From: Punica granatum
Lineage: Eukaryota > Streptophyta > Magnoliopsida > Myrtales > Lythraceae
Length of the DNA: 64,000 bases
Assembly (NCBI RefSeq): GCF_007655135.1
Contig: NC_045132.1
Coordinates: forward strand, 9,796,001-9,860,000
Direction of reading: 5' to 3'
Positions 47,945 to 59,675 of the stretch are shown here, in pieces. Positions within the stretch are counted from its first letter, which is position 1. The number at the start of each line of letters is the position of its first letter. The notes beneath the pieces are model-generated. The model did no database searches and was not told where the DNA came from. It saw only the letters and a list, made by a program, of their open reading frames with translations. Both the position numbers and the translations under genes were made by a program.

Positions 47945-50361
47945 TGGGGCCCACTTGGCCCGTCTCCATGAGGCAACTCAGCTCCATCACAAGTCGAGAG
48001 CCAACTCAGCTCTGTCAGTTCGCCTTGTCATCAAGTGTGACGGAATCATGAACATATAATAAATGGTATAACGAATGAGAAGTTTATGTGTTTCTTAAAA
48101 AAAAAATTAGTTCATGATAAAACGTAAAAAAAAATATAAAGTTGTGACTTACCGTATCATTTCCCTTAAAAAAATATTAAGTAGCAGTTTAAATATAACC
48201 ATTAAAACATATTAAATAAATAATAATTGTAATTTAGCTGTCACAAATGCACATCATTAGGAAATATTAATTAACAACTTAAATATAATCATTATGACTT
48301 ATCAAATATGTGATAAATGGTAATTTAGTCGTTACGAATGCACGAAACGCTTCTGTTTGGCCAAATGCGAGAACGTCGTTCCGTCAGCTCTAGGACAAAG
48401 AATTTATATAATATATACGGACGCCCCAGGTTTTGATTTCAATAAAGGATTTTTTTTACAATGTTTGATTTATTGCAAAAAGGTACCTATATATGTTTCA
48501 AATTGTTCACGTCAACAAATGCCAAAATCTTTATCGGTCTCCACGCAACAAATAGAAATCCATGCATGTCAGGGCGTTGTCCTAAGAAAATAGAAACCGA
48601 TTCAATACTAGCCAGCTCCACCAATATAGAGTTTCGATGCAAAAACACCGATCTTGCTTCTCGCTAAAAGCCTCCCGACCAATTGTACCATGGTGTTGAA
48701 AATCCGCAGGACTGAACGGCAATTGGATTTCAAATAGATGAATTGCACCTTAGACGATTTCGTGATTCGGGGATTTAGCCGCTATGGATTTTCCAGCAAT
48801 CTTCGTGTGCTATGATTGATCCGAAATAACAAAGCGGCCAAGGGCCTGCTTGTAGCCTCGGTAAATCAACTCAATTATATTGAGTTGGAAGCAAAGCTAA
48901 TCCTCTTGAGCAATTAGCCAAGTGAACCCAAAAACCTCAGTGAGGCTTTCGGCAAACGTTGCCGAATGAGATAAAACCTTGCCTTTGACAACCAAAGTTC
49001 CTGTGATGGAGCAATTTCAAAAATAACGGCTTGCTAAAGCCGAGTGATGCGACGGTTTGGCAAAACCAATCGAGGGTTGAACTACTCCTACGTGTGATAA
49101 AGAAAGGTGCAGAGAATTAATGCTGGTTTATATATTACATTTTAAAATTATATTTTGATTTTGAAAAAGAGTGGTATAAATGTTTATATATGGGGTTCAC
49201 CCTTTAACTTTGTATGAGTTATGTGATTTTAATTTAAAAAAAAAGTGAAATAAATGGGGTCCACCATTTGACTTTGTATGAGTTATTTTGTTTTGTTATT
49301 GGTAGAATTAAGTTAAAGTAAGATTTTAAAATGTAACTTTGAATTCAAACGGAGCAAGTCTCCATTAAGCTGTCATGGACCTCAAGTTTGACTTCAATTA
49401 AATATGGTCCATCTTCAATCAATCATGGACTCCTCTTGATTGCATCGGACTTAAAGAAATAAACCCGAAATTAACCGACATTAATCGGTCATATTTCTTG
49501 AATCTCTAATTTTCATAAGGTGAGGAAAATTAGTGTAAATACAAATCTTTAATATATAGGAGTGTTGATATTTTTGTCAATTTTTACCACTTTACTCAAT
49601 ATTTCAAGTTCAATGATGCAAAATGGGATACATTTTAAACGATAAAAAATTGTGAGTATCTAGGCAAATTAGAACCGTGCAACACTATTATATTTGATAA
49701 ACATTAAACACCAACTTCGATGAACTGTGTGGAAAAGGTTTATGAAAATAGTAGATCTTGATGATGACCCAGATAGAGCTTGGTGTTGTCTGGGATGGCC
49801 CATTTGAGCCCTTTGAATATCTGGATTTGATGGATAAGGGTAAAAAAAGAAAATAATATTTGAGAGTCCCATTTTAGTAAAACTTTGGAAATTTAGCCTT
49901 TTATTGCAACAATCGAAATGTTGGGATAGACTTTTAATTGGCTAAAAATGCTGGGACTTTTGTGCTAGTATTTCTATATAATTGCGTAGAATGTCCCTAA
50001 GTTTGATTTCAATAGAAGATTTATCCCAACTTTATTATATCTAAAAAGTATTAGCATAGATTATGCCTGTATTTAGTTATAACTACATCGACAATATGTT
50101 ATTCGAGTATGGTTTGCAGTGGAATTATCTATGACTTTTTTTTTTGGGGTACATCACGATTCATGAAAACCCTTCATATATTAATTTCGAGTAATTTCGA
50201 GAATCAACATGATTTTAGCCACAAATTACTTTCATAGATTTTCAATCCTTATAATGTAGATCAAGTCTACTTATCAAGAGTACGATTATGCACATCCTAA
50301 AAATTCGAATTGTTGTCGATTCATGTTCTGGTAGGGATAACGTTTTAGATCAAAAGATTAT

Positions 50362-50445
50362 GTAATACAGTGGCGCACGCCCTCTCATGGTAACCAAGAG
50401 ATTTTAGGTTCGATACCTAATGAGACTATCCGTGTCATTTTATTA
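50362..50445 (+). mobile_element. SINE head with pol III boxes
   Basis: CAGTGGCGCACGC (A-box-like) is followed about 27 nt later by GGTTCGATACC (50407-50417), a perfect match to the B-box consensus GGTTCGANNCC. No cloverleaf closes, so it is not a tRNA gene. A SINE head is the best reading; the body is not delimited. Confidence 0.45.
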
Positions 50446-50458
50446 GTTATTAGAATTT

Positions 50459-51130
50459 ATATTTCACAAGGTTATTGAACTTATGCATTGCACGGATTTT
50501 ATTAAGACACTAATTGCTACCATTTTATAATTTATATTAGTGTATAGAAAATTTATTTCTATATTATATAAATTTCAATAAGGTAAGTTTCAAACCCATG
50601 CTAAATAATATTAATTGAAGAGTTCGAGCAAATAATTCGCGTAGAATGCTCATATACATAATCACAGTCATCAATCTAATTTATAAAAAAAAAATTAAAA
50701 TCCTAAAAAATTAAAATTCTTAGCTTTAATTAACGAAAGAATAATAATCATTAAATCTATAAATTAAGTTAGTATAAAGCTTATTTTTATTATCAATCAT
50801 GTTTCATGTATTAAGTTTCGTGAGTTTGAATACTTTTCGATAAAATGGAATCGATATGAGATTTCTTGATTGAACTTTATAGAGCTAACAATCAATTTTA
50901 AAATTTATTTTTAAATTGTGAATAATTTCTAATTTCCTTAAAATTATTTTACTGATGAAATCCTCAAAATTATGAATTATTATTTACTTATGAAATAACG
51001 ATAAGTGATTAATATATTTCTTTGGATATATTTATTTATTTATTGATAATAATAATTATATTTAATTTATATATTGCATATTAATTTTCTTAAGACATTT
51101 ACTATTGAATATACTTATTTCTGTTTCATT
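50459..51130. repeat. AT-rich dispersed repeat, copy 1
   Basis: It aligns with 61340-62040 through words such as TAATATTAATT(G/C)AAGAG, CATATACATAAT, AATCTAATTTATAA, GAATAATAATCAT and GTTTCATGTATTAAGTTT. The left end has ATGCATTGCACGG, reminiscent of the GC-hairpin near Helitron 3' termini, in minus orientation. The element type is uncertain. Confidence 0.6.
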
Positions 51131-52338
51131 ATATAGTAGTAATTTTTTAAGTAAGTTGGTTCACAAACTTTTGAATTTATAATTATTGAAGTGTTGTATT
51201 TCGATAAACAAAATAAAACTTAATATGAGTTATAAATTTTGAAGATTGTTAATTATTACTCTTTGAATCATCAATACAAACTATAATATTCTATTATATT
51301 TTCATTCTATATAACTTCTAAGTATAGTAATTCTTTATTATATATTTTGAAATTGTATAATTTGTTATATATTATATATATTTATCCATATATTCAAATT
51401 AATTCATAATTTCATCATCTCTATTAATTCACATCATTAAATGCATCAAATTTTCTCAAATTTGGTGGTGTTTGATAATGTTTATTTTGCTCATATTTGA
51501 AATTTTGTTAAAATATTATCAAAATTAACAAATTCTAATTGAGTGAATTTATGTTATGATATAATCGTATTTTGGGAACTCAAATAATGAATGAACTATA
51601 CCTCTGTGAAAAAAATATAATCAATTCTTTTATCAAGTGATTTCTTTTATGAATATTTGTATTTTTAATTTGCATCAAATATGTTTTCATAAGTAAGGTG
51701 TATCTTTTCTATAAATCTCATATTAATGATTTTTATGTTATATAAAAATATGAAAATAGATTTTTTTTTCATTTTTTTCAATTTTAAAAACCAAAATGTT
51801 AAAATATGGTAACAATACTTTTTCATTAGTATATTATCAACGTTACATATATATACATATACTTAATTGCTACAATGATAATATAAGAGCAAAAAGCTTA
51901 TTTACAAAATTTATCTAAAATATATTTTAGCTATTATCATGGTAGAAAAGTTATAAGATCTTTTATTTGAAATATTTTCTTTAAATAAAATTAATTAGTT
52001 GCAATAAAATATTTAATGCATAATAAATGTATCAATTCTCTTTTATTATATGTACATGTAGATATGGCGCAAAGCTATTAAATATAACTATGGTACTTTT
52101 TTAACTCGAAATATTATTTAGATATAAAAAAATGCATGATATCTTGGCAGCATATAAAGTTGAATAGATAAAAAATTATATAAATTTTTATAAATTCATA
52201 TTATAAAACAATATTTTTTTTGCTAACAATAACTAAAAATAAATAATAAATAGCTTTTAATTGTTTTACTATTTAATGTAAGAATTTTGCTTTTTTTCAT
52301 ATAAATAATATTTTAACTATAAATCTTATTTAAACATT

Positions 52339-52702
52339 GGGTAAATTACAAAAAAAAAAACTCAAATTTTGTAAAATGTCTCAATTTTGTCCTAAATTTT
52401 GTTTTGTAACAAAAAAAACCATAAATTTTCTAAAATGTCTCAAAAATGACCTCCGTTATAACTTCCGTCAATTTTTGCTGCTGATGGTGGGTCCCTTTAA
52501 CAGTACACGTAAGTCACACGTAGGCTAGTGGGTCCCTTTAACAGTCCACGTAGGTCACACGTAGGCAAAAATTGACGGAAGTTATAACGGAGGTCATTTT
52601 TGAGACATTTTAGAAAACTTATGGTTTTTTTTGTTACAAAATAAAATTTAGGACAAAACTGAGACATTTTGCAAAACTTGAATTTTTTTTTGTAATTTGC
52701 CC
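52339..52702. mobile_element. Foldback MITE, sister of 46400-46760, perfect 9-bp target duplication
   Basis: It starts GGGTAAATTAC and ends GTAATTTGCCC, with the same internal palindromic arms and ACGTAGG-rich loop as the copy at 46400. The flanks TTAAACATT (52330-52338 and 52703-52711) are identical. It sits about 350 bp beyond the PSBO stop codon, so it may fall near that gene's polyadenylation region. Confidence 0.92.
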
Positions 52703-53052
52703 TTAAACATTTACGTTTATGATCCTATATAATATTAACAATTTATTTTTCTATCGCTATTTATAACATGAGATATAACTTCATATATATATATATATAT
52801 ATACCTCCCTCTTACCCGGAAAGGAAAAAAGAAAAAAAGAAAAAAAGAAAAAAGGGGCAACGTTTTAGTTTCAACCACCAGCAAGAAATCTCATGATCTA
52901 CACGATTCCATGCATGATCCAGGCACAAAAGCTTGGAACCTAAAAATCATTATGTGAAGACAGCAAATATACAAATCAAGATAAATGGTCTCAGTGCTCC
53001 TCAACTTACAATCCCAAATTACAACCCCAAGACTTAGATACATTTAAGGCCT

Positions 53053-54619
53053 CTATTGCTCAAGCTGGGCATACCAGATCCCAGTGATCTTCACATCCTT
53101 TGGAACCTTTGCCCCCAAGTCGGTGTCCGAAGGCTGAAGGCTCTCGAACACTCCAATAACCTCTCCAGTTTCGGGCTTGCTCTTGGTGACGCTCAAGGTG
53201 ATTTTCCCGGTGGAGGACGACGTGTTCTTGATGTTCTCCTTGGTCAGCTCCTCCTCGTCTCCCCTACCACCAGCCGGCAGGGCCACGGCATTGTCGTATC
53301 CGGTGGAGCCACCCCTGCCCTTCGGGTCCAAGAATGATGAGCCACGGTATGAGGGCACAAGGAACTCTCCTCCGAAGCTCTCAGGCTTCCCGGAGGCAAC
53401 CAACTGCTTGATGGTGAAGAGGAATGGAACCCGCTCCCCTCCAGGAAGCTGCACAGTGACAGCAGCGTAGTCAATGCCATCCTTCTCCTCGAACTTGACA
53501 GTACCGTCAGGGGAGACCTCGAAGGGGCCCTCGATCTCATCAAGGGTGTAGGTGAGACGGGTCATGAGCTTGGTGTTTTGGAACTCAGGCGGGGCGTTCT
53601 TGTTCACACCCTCAGCCTTGACAGTGAAGGAGGTCGGCTCAAGGCAAAACTTCTTGGCGTTGTACTTCCCGGGCTTGAAGGCAAATTTGTCAACCCCACC
53701 GTCGATGGTCGGGCACTGGTTCGCCGTCCCTGTGCCTTTCACTTCCAGGTAGGTCTTGCTCTGGATCTCGTCATAGGTCAGCCTCTTAGGTACTCCCTCA
53801 GCACTGGCTCCCTGATAGATCAATCATAAAATTTGTTCAGTTGCCTTAACTAATAAAATCTGATATAGCATTTCAATTCGCATTCTTCTTCAGTTTTTCT
53901 CTGTCTTCTTACTCAGATATGCGATGCATACATTAACTCCCTCGTCGAGTGAAGGGTAATACTGTAATGGTCATTAATATCATGGAGTATCCAGCTTATT
54001 GCTTTATATGCACCCAATATTTCTAGTTGTATGGCTGATTCATGAATGAAACTTTGTTGCAGATACTCGATAATACGACGAGTCAAGGTAACACACAATC
54101 AGGAAAGACCGGCATACTGCATTCGCTACATACTTACAAGTTATTATCCTCCCACATTAATAATCTCAATGCAATGAAAGCACGGACAATGCATGACATG
54201 CACAATATAATATATCTTATGCAAAACGATTGGCCGGAAGCGAGATATTTAACCGAGGCCGCATGGCAAGCTAATCGAATATCAAGCAAGCTCTTAATAC
54301 GATAAGTTGGAAACATCCCAACATGCCCAAAGAAGATTCATCCATCCGAGAGGGAAAATAAAAAGTTCGACGAACTTACGGACACAACGAGAGCGGAGGT
54401 GGCGAGGGCGAACCCCGCGATCTTGGTAGCCTCGACGCACTTGCTGGCCAAGTCCTTAAGGTCGGCTTGAAGAGAGCAGCTCACTCTGGCCCCAGCCGGC
54501 TCGACCCCGAAGGCCCTTGACACGCTCTGGGACGACCTCAGCTGCAGGCCGTTCCTGGCCGGCGCGGCCAGCTTGGTGGGCTGCATAAGCGTAGCCGCCG
54601 CCTGTAGTGAAGCCGCCAT
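53053..54619 (-). CDS. PSBO: Oxygen-evolving enhancer protein 1 (PSII 33-kDa subunit PsbO)
   Basis: There are two exons on the minus strand: 54619-54380 (80 codons) and 53811-53053 (252 codons plus stop). The 568-bp intron is phase 0, with GTAAGT donor and CAG acceptor. The product is 332 residues, the usual length. Residues 1-84 form a bipartite transit peptide: a Ser/Ala/Arg-rich stromal part, then a hydrophobic thylakoid signal ([14 protein letters not shown]) ending in an ASA cleavage site before [11 protein letters not shown]. The mature beta-barrel protein has its two Cys (NQCPTI, KFCLEP), which form the family's disulfide, and the conserved [24 protein letters not shown] and [28 protein letters not shown] blocks. 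It stabilises the Mn4CaO5 cluster on the lumen side of photosystem II. No damage is visible. Alternative frames inside it are shadows. Confidence 0.98.
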
Positions 54620-54732
54620 GTTTTTTCCTTCACTCTCTGTTACGCTCTGCCTCAGGTCAGGAGGGTAATGGAATTGGAATGGAGCTTGGAGAGTGCAAAG
54701 CCTTTTTGTGAGGAAGGGGATGGGGGAGTGAT

Positions 54733-54838
54733 ATTGGTGGCTATGGCGGTAGTAAGATAAACGGATAGGATAAGGTGGTCTCTAATTGGCTGATGAGGAA
54801 GATGGTAGTGCTGATGGTTTCAGGGATTGCCACGTGGC
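54733..54838 (-). promoter_or_regulatory. PSBO promoter: G-box, I-box/GATA cluster, CCAAT boxes
   Basis: A perfect palindromic G-box core GCCACGTGGC lies at 54829-54838, about 210 bp above the start codon. GATAAGG (I-box) is at 54769-54775, with further GATA words at 54756-54759 and 54764-54767. Minus-strand CCAAT words correspond to ATTGG at 54733-54737 and 54785-54789. G-box with I-box is the classic light-responsive pair of nuclear photosynthesis genes, bound by bZIP/bHLH and GATA/MYB factors. I see no good TATA box, which is common for photosystem genes. Confidence 0.7.
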
Positions 54839-55936
54839 TGGCTTGGAATTTGATAGAAAGATACTTGGGGTCGGTCCTTTGGGATGATGACTGGGACTTT
54901 GATTTGTCAGCATGAACGTGAGTTTGTCATCCAAACCAGACATTCATATGTCCCACGGTCGCGATTACGGAGAGTCCTCTGGCCAGCACATGGAGTGAAA
55001 ATCTATTGTGAATTCGACTTAGCAAGTTATCAATCATCCCTTAATCAATTACAATATAAATGAACGGGGACCTCGAGATATTGTTGCGTCACACAACTCA
55101 AGATGTAAAACTCCCAATTTATCGTGACATAACTTTTTAAGTTAGAGACCTAATAAATGCAAAAAAAAGATGCACGTATCTATTAAGGTAAATTAAATGA
55201 ATTATTACCAAATATTATATGTATCGGTGCAACGAATTTTAGATATATGTCTATATTATTTGCACTTAGGAATATAATTAAAGATTTTCTTTGAATAATT
55301 AAATATTTTCTCTAAATGTTTTCCTAAATTCAATGTACTACATATCCCATAAATAAAACAAGAGAAAATTCATTTTTTACACATTTCTTTCTGCTTTTCA
55401 TCTTACCTTGACCAATTTCTTTCAGATTGACATGCTCTTGCATAGTTTAAATTTAAATTAAAAGATAATTAATTATATTACAATTTTTTATTCATAGCGT
55501 GGATATGTTATGTATTCTTCTAGAATATTAGTTTTTTGTAATGTTCTATTTGCAATAATAATCTCATGCAAATCAAGTTTAATTCTTTCTATCGTGTTGC
55601 AATTTTTTTCTTCTTTTATTAGCTATTTTAAAACAAATAAAAATTATCAAAAGTACCATGTAATACGAGAAAATTCCATTCAGAAATTATCAATTTAAGT
55701 TTTATTATCTTTTATTATTTTGTTCTTGATAAAATTGTAATACTTAAATATTATATTAAAAATTGCAAATAAACATTAAAAATTTTAGAATGAAAAGTTT
55801 GTCAATTCAAGAATGCATTAAAAGTTCCCATGAAAATTATAATAAAATTACATAAATTAAATAATTTTCAAGCCCACACAATGTGCAGGCATGTATCTAG
55901 TCATTGATAGATCGGGGGTGAGGTGGGTAAATCTTT
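54839..55936. other. AT-rich intergenic DNA between PSBO and the Mutator-like element
   Basis: No gene is supported; the short open stretch at 55510-55698 is Ile/Phe/Ser-rich and matches background composition. Confidence 0.5.
55872..55899 (+). repeat. Possible Helitron-like 3' terminus
   Basis: GCCCACACAATGTGCAGGC can form a small hairpin and is followed 6 nt later by CTAG then T, the arrangement of Helitron 3' ends (hairpin, CTRR, T target). Related GC-hairpin words occur in reverse near 50480 and 61350. No 5' end or helicase is found, so this is tentative. Confidence 0.3.
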
Positions 55937-56565
55937 GAGAAAATTGACACTTTGGTCCTCGAAAGACTTCATAACTACCAGTTTGGTCCTCAAAAGATTT
56001 TGTTGGAAAAATTAATCCTTCAAAGATCATTTCGTCAAACAAAATAATACAGACGTCAAGTGGTAATAAACGGCTATCACAATTGCTTGACGTGGAGGCT
56101 TATGTGGCCATCTTTTTCTTTTTCTTTTTCTTTTTTTATTTCCCCAAACCAAATGACATTGTTTTATTCTAACACCACCAACCAAAATGTTATTGTTTCC
56201 TTTTCCTCTTCCTATAGGGTAGATCAACCAAACGATGTCATCATCTCCATCCTCCATCTCCTTGTGAAAAACACATTTCCGCACCCAAATTGACAATCTT
56301 GTAACGGAAGATGGAGATTAGGACAGAGCGATTTACCCCCTTGTGGTGAAATTGACAGGAGCAGAGTTGTCCACCTCGTTTGTCTACTTCGAGGTTAGTG
56401 AAGATTCCTCTATTTGGCGTTGAATGGAAGTTTTGACCCTTCAAAATTGGCAAAAGGTGTTGGTTGAAGTTATGGTCCAAAGACCACAGTAGTCTCATGC
56501 TATTTTAGTGTTTTTAATGTTAAAATTTGCTCTTTTTTAATGTTTTTTATTCCGCTTGTGGGCTC

Positions 56566-59500
56566 ATGGATGATCTATACACCATTGTCTTATACCGTGG
56601 GGGCAAGTTTGTCTTTGAGCCCCACTTACAATATGTCGAGAAAGAGATAAATGCATGGGAGATGGTGGAAATTGGCAAAGTATTTATTATAGTACTTAAA
56701 TGGTACCTTAAAGAGCATGGTTATAAATTATAGGGGTTTTTACCTAAAATGGCCCATGGTTTGTCCGTTTTGTCAAATCTATCCTATATTTTTTTTGTCA
56801 AATCTATCCCATGATTTACTTTTTGCATTAAATCTATCCTGGCGTTATCTTTTCCGTCAACATCTAACTGTCGTGCTGACGTGTTACGCGAAGAGATAGT
56901 GGGCCACACTTGCCACGTAGGTGCCACGTCAGCACGGCCGTTAGATGTCGACGAAAAAGATAACGCTGAGATAAATTTGATGCAAAAAGTTAACTATGGG
57001 ATAGATTTAACAAAAAAAAACATATGATAGATTTGACAAAACGGACAAACCATGGGCCATTTTAGGTAAATACCCCTAAATTATATAAGAAGGTTTATTG
57101 GTTGGAGCCTCAGTTTTATTTACAATATGGGTTGAGAGTTCTTGAATCAGTTGAAGAAATTTGTAGGTTGTATGCTTTTGTTGTAAATGTGAATGAACTT
57201 GATTTTTTATTTTGAGGACTGTATGTTGGATCCTGAAGTGGCAGCTCATGTTTCAGATATTATTGAGATTGAAGAAGGTTTGGAAAACCTTACACTGTCT
57301 CTTTCTGAAGAGAGTGAAGGTGTTGATGTTGAAGATGGGGGTGAAGGGCTTGGTGATAATGATGATAGTGAAAGAGTTGCTAATGATTGGCTTGGTGATG
57401 ATGGTGAAGATAGAGCTGGTGATGGAGCTAATGATGATAATGATGAAGGAGCCACTAACAGTGATGATGGTGTTGACTGTGATGATGAAGATGGTAAATG
57501 GAAAGTAGGAGCATATGATGTTGACGATGAAGATGTTGAGTCTGAAGATGATAAGGATCATGAAACTAGATCTTAAGAAAACTAAGGTGGAGGGCACACA
57601 ATGGCATATCAATAGTTGATGTTACTGTAGGGAAAAAAGTTGATGACGATGAGTTTGAACCAAATGAATACCATTTAGAGGAGATGGGAAGTTTGAAAGG
57701 GAGTGATGATGAAGATGATAATAGAATGCCTATTCACTTCAACCAAAATACAACTTTCGGTCAATTGCATTTACAGTTGGAGATGATTTTCTCAACTTTG
57801 AAATTGTTCAAGCAAGTTGTGAAAGATTGCACCATTGCACATGGGAGGCCTATTAAAATGATAAGATTAGGTGTAAGTTTATATGTCAGAATGATTGCCC
57901 ATGGAATATATTTTGAAGTCGGGGATAACAGTTTGGAGGTTTCCAAATAAAGACATTTAACCCCATCCACACATGTGCCAGGCAGCTCAAGAATCATCAA
58001 GCTGATAGGAAGTGGGTTGCTCACAAGTTAGTGGATGGGCTAAGAAGAAATCCTAAGATGACTGTTAGAGAAGTCTACGATTATATGACTAAAACTTATA
58101 TGGTTAAAGTATATGAGAAGAAGATATACAGAGCCTTACACAAAGCTAAAGAAATTGTGGAATGGCTAGAAAAATAACAATATGCCAAACTTTGTAATTA
58201 CTGTGCTGAACTTAGAAAAAACAACCCTGATTTTACATGTGGGCTTAAGGTTAAGAGAGTAGACTTGCAACACCCTCCACACTTTGGAAAACTTTATATC
58301 TGATGTGATGCAACTAAGAGAGAGTTCCTTGTTGGCTGCAAACCTCTAATAGGCTTAGATAGTTGTCACTTAAGAGGCTATAATGGATGCCAATTACTGA
58401 AAACAGTTGCGCAAGATGGAAACCGTTCATTCTATGTTACGAACTACGCCATCGTGGAGTAAGAGACAAAGGAAAACTAGAGTTGGTTCTTAACTAGACT
58501 ATTTATAAATAAAGGAGATCTCGTGACTCATGGCTACGAATTTATTTCTGATATGCAAAAGGTACTAAACTTTTCATTTTGTAGCTTCCTTTTAACATTG
58601 AATTTTCATTGTTTCATATCTAGCATGTTCTCTACATTTTTACTTGTAAGGCTTCTACCTGCACTTGAGGAGTTAGCTCCAGGATGCATTCATAAGTTTT
58701 GTTTGAGACATATTGAAGCAAATGTGTCGAAGAATTTTGGGAAAAGTAAAGAACTACACGACAAGTTATGTGATTGTGCTAAATCAATGACTATGCCTCA
58801 GTTTCAAAATAATATAGAACAACTCAAGTCAATAAATGTCAAGGCATGGGAGTACCTAGTAGATTTGCCTGCAGAATCATGGACAAGGGCAGCCTTGAGA
58901 GCCTATAGTAGGAATCAGAGCTTGACGAACAACATGTCTGAACAATTTAATAGTGCAATTATGAATATGAAAGGAAACCTATTATTACCATATTAGAGGG
59001 GATTAGAATGTATATCATGAGGAAGATGAATGCTGCTAGAATCCAAATGGCTAAGTACAATGGTCCAATTACCCCCACAACTCAAAGCAAGCTTAGAATG
59101 GCTAAGGTCACTAGCAACTCTTGCATCCTACTTGGGTTAGAGATGGGGAGGAAATACATTATCAATTGCACCACATTCATAGAAGCAGTGAGAAGTATGT
59201 GGTTGATTTGAAGGAACACACTTGTTCTTGTGGGGAATGGGATCTTTGTGGAATCCCCTGTAAGCATGCAGTGGTTTATATGGGGCTGAACAATTATGAC
59301 CTTGAGAAGTTTTTGCATCTTTATTATTCAAAGGAAACATGGGAAATGATTTATTAGTCATATCTTCAACCAATAATAGGGGAAGACCATTGGGAGAAGC
59401 AAGTCTTTAATCATGTTCTGCCTCTTCAATACTCTAGGGTTGGTGGTTGTCCAAAGAAGAAAAGGAGTAAAGGCAATGATATGCCAAAAAATCCATACAA

Positions 59501-59675
59501 GGCAAAAAGGAAGTACAAACTCATAGCTTGCGGAAAGTACGATCAGACAAGTCACAATAGAAGGCTTTGCAAGGCCACAACTGTGAAGGATAAGGGAAAA
59601 AAGAATTTACCTGCGACTATTGCAAGCTCAGCCACGAATGCCCTAGTGGTATCATTTGGAGTCATTATCGTTTAA
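56566..59675 (+). pseudogene. MuDR-type transposase, decayed
   Basis: In order: a start block (MDDLYTIVLY...GGKFVFEPHLQYV) at 56566; a very acidic Asp/Glu stretch (57193-57576); and the MuDR N-terminal block (TTFGQLHLQLEMIFSTL, about 57740-57810). Next is the transposase core with candidate catalytic Asp codons at 58358-58360 (GLDSCHL) and 58550-58552 (FISDMQ), a C-x2-H motif and Glu 58715-58717 (CLRHIEAN). A SWIM zinc finger (CSCGEW...CGIPCKHAV, about 59219-59271) and a Cys/His-rich tail complete it. Stops and frame changes (57577, 57950, 58177-58300, 58996, 59355) and the MITE at 56733 make it non-functional, although the catalytic triad and SWIM ligands persist. Confidence 0.88.
56733..57076. 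mobile_element. Foldback MITE inserted in the MULE coding region, perfect 9-bp target duplication
   Basis: The left arm begins GGGGTTTTTACCTAAAATGG and the right arm ends with its near complement, GGTAAATACCCC. The arms share CCATGGTTTGTCCGTTTTGTC and its complement. TAAATTATA flanks both ends (56724-56732 and 57077-57085). It has no coding sequence. It differs in sequence from the 46400/52339 MITE family but has the same architecture and target length. Confidence 0.93.

Larger units (their letters stand above)
42186..48165. mobile_element. 6-kb Mutator-like element with long TIRs, no transposase
   Basis: The left terminal region (42186 to about 42420, starting GGGAAGATGACAC) is matched in inverted form by about 47945-48165. 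Shared words on both arms are TACGTTTTA(C/T)CA(C/T)GAACTAATTTTTTT, AAGAAA(T/C)ACATA and GATGGAGCTGA. The flanks TTAAAAACT (42177-42185) and TTAAAAAAA (48166-48174) are a candidate 9-bp target duplication with two mismatches. Nine bases and TIRs of over 200 bp indicate Mutator. No transposase frame is present; the interior holds GC-richer non-transposon-like DNA and a nested LTR element. Confidence 0.7.
48175..52338. other. AT-rich intergenic DNA with dispersed repeats
   Basis: No gene is supported. The open stretch at 48357-48667 and the one at 49669-49872 show no domains. At 49137-49350 a segment with two units of GGGGT(T/C)CACC...TTTGTATGAGTTAT (period about 63 bp) looks like a small repeat element. 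From about 50460 onward the DNA is extremely AT-rich. Confidence 0.5.

Noticed and set aside
48357..48667. A small secreted-type protein gene
   Set aside because: Overlapping frames show no signal peptide or domain and match background composition.
50362..50445. A tRNA gene, because of a perfect B box
   Set aside because: The acceptor and anticodon stems do not form; a SINE head fits better.
53056..53829. Open frames on the plus strand and in other phases over PSBO exon 2
   Set aside because: They are shadows of a conserved GC-rich coding exon; their translations match nothing and the PsbO frame explains the sequence fully.
57246..57612. Ile/Ser/Pro-rich open frames antisense to the MULE
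   Set aside because: They arise as the complement of the Asp/Glu (GAT/GAA) repeat stretch of the transposase and have no independent support.
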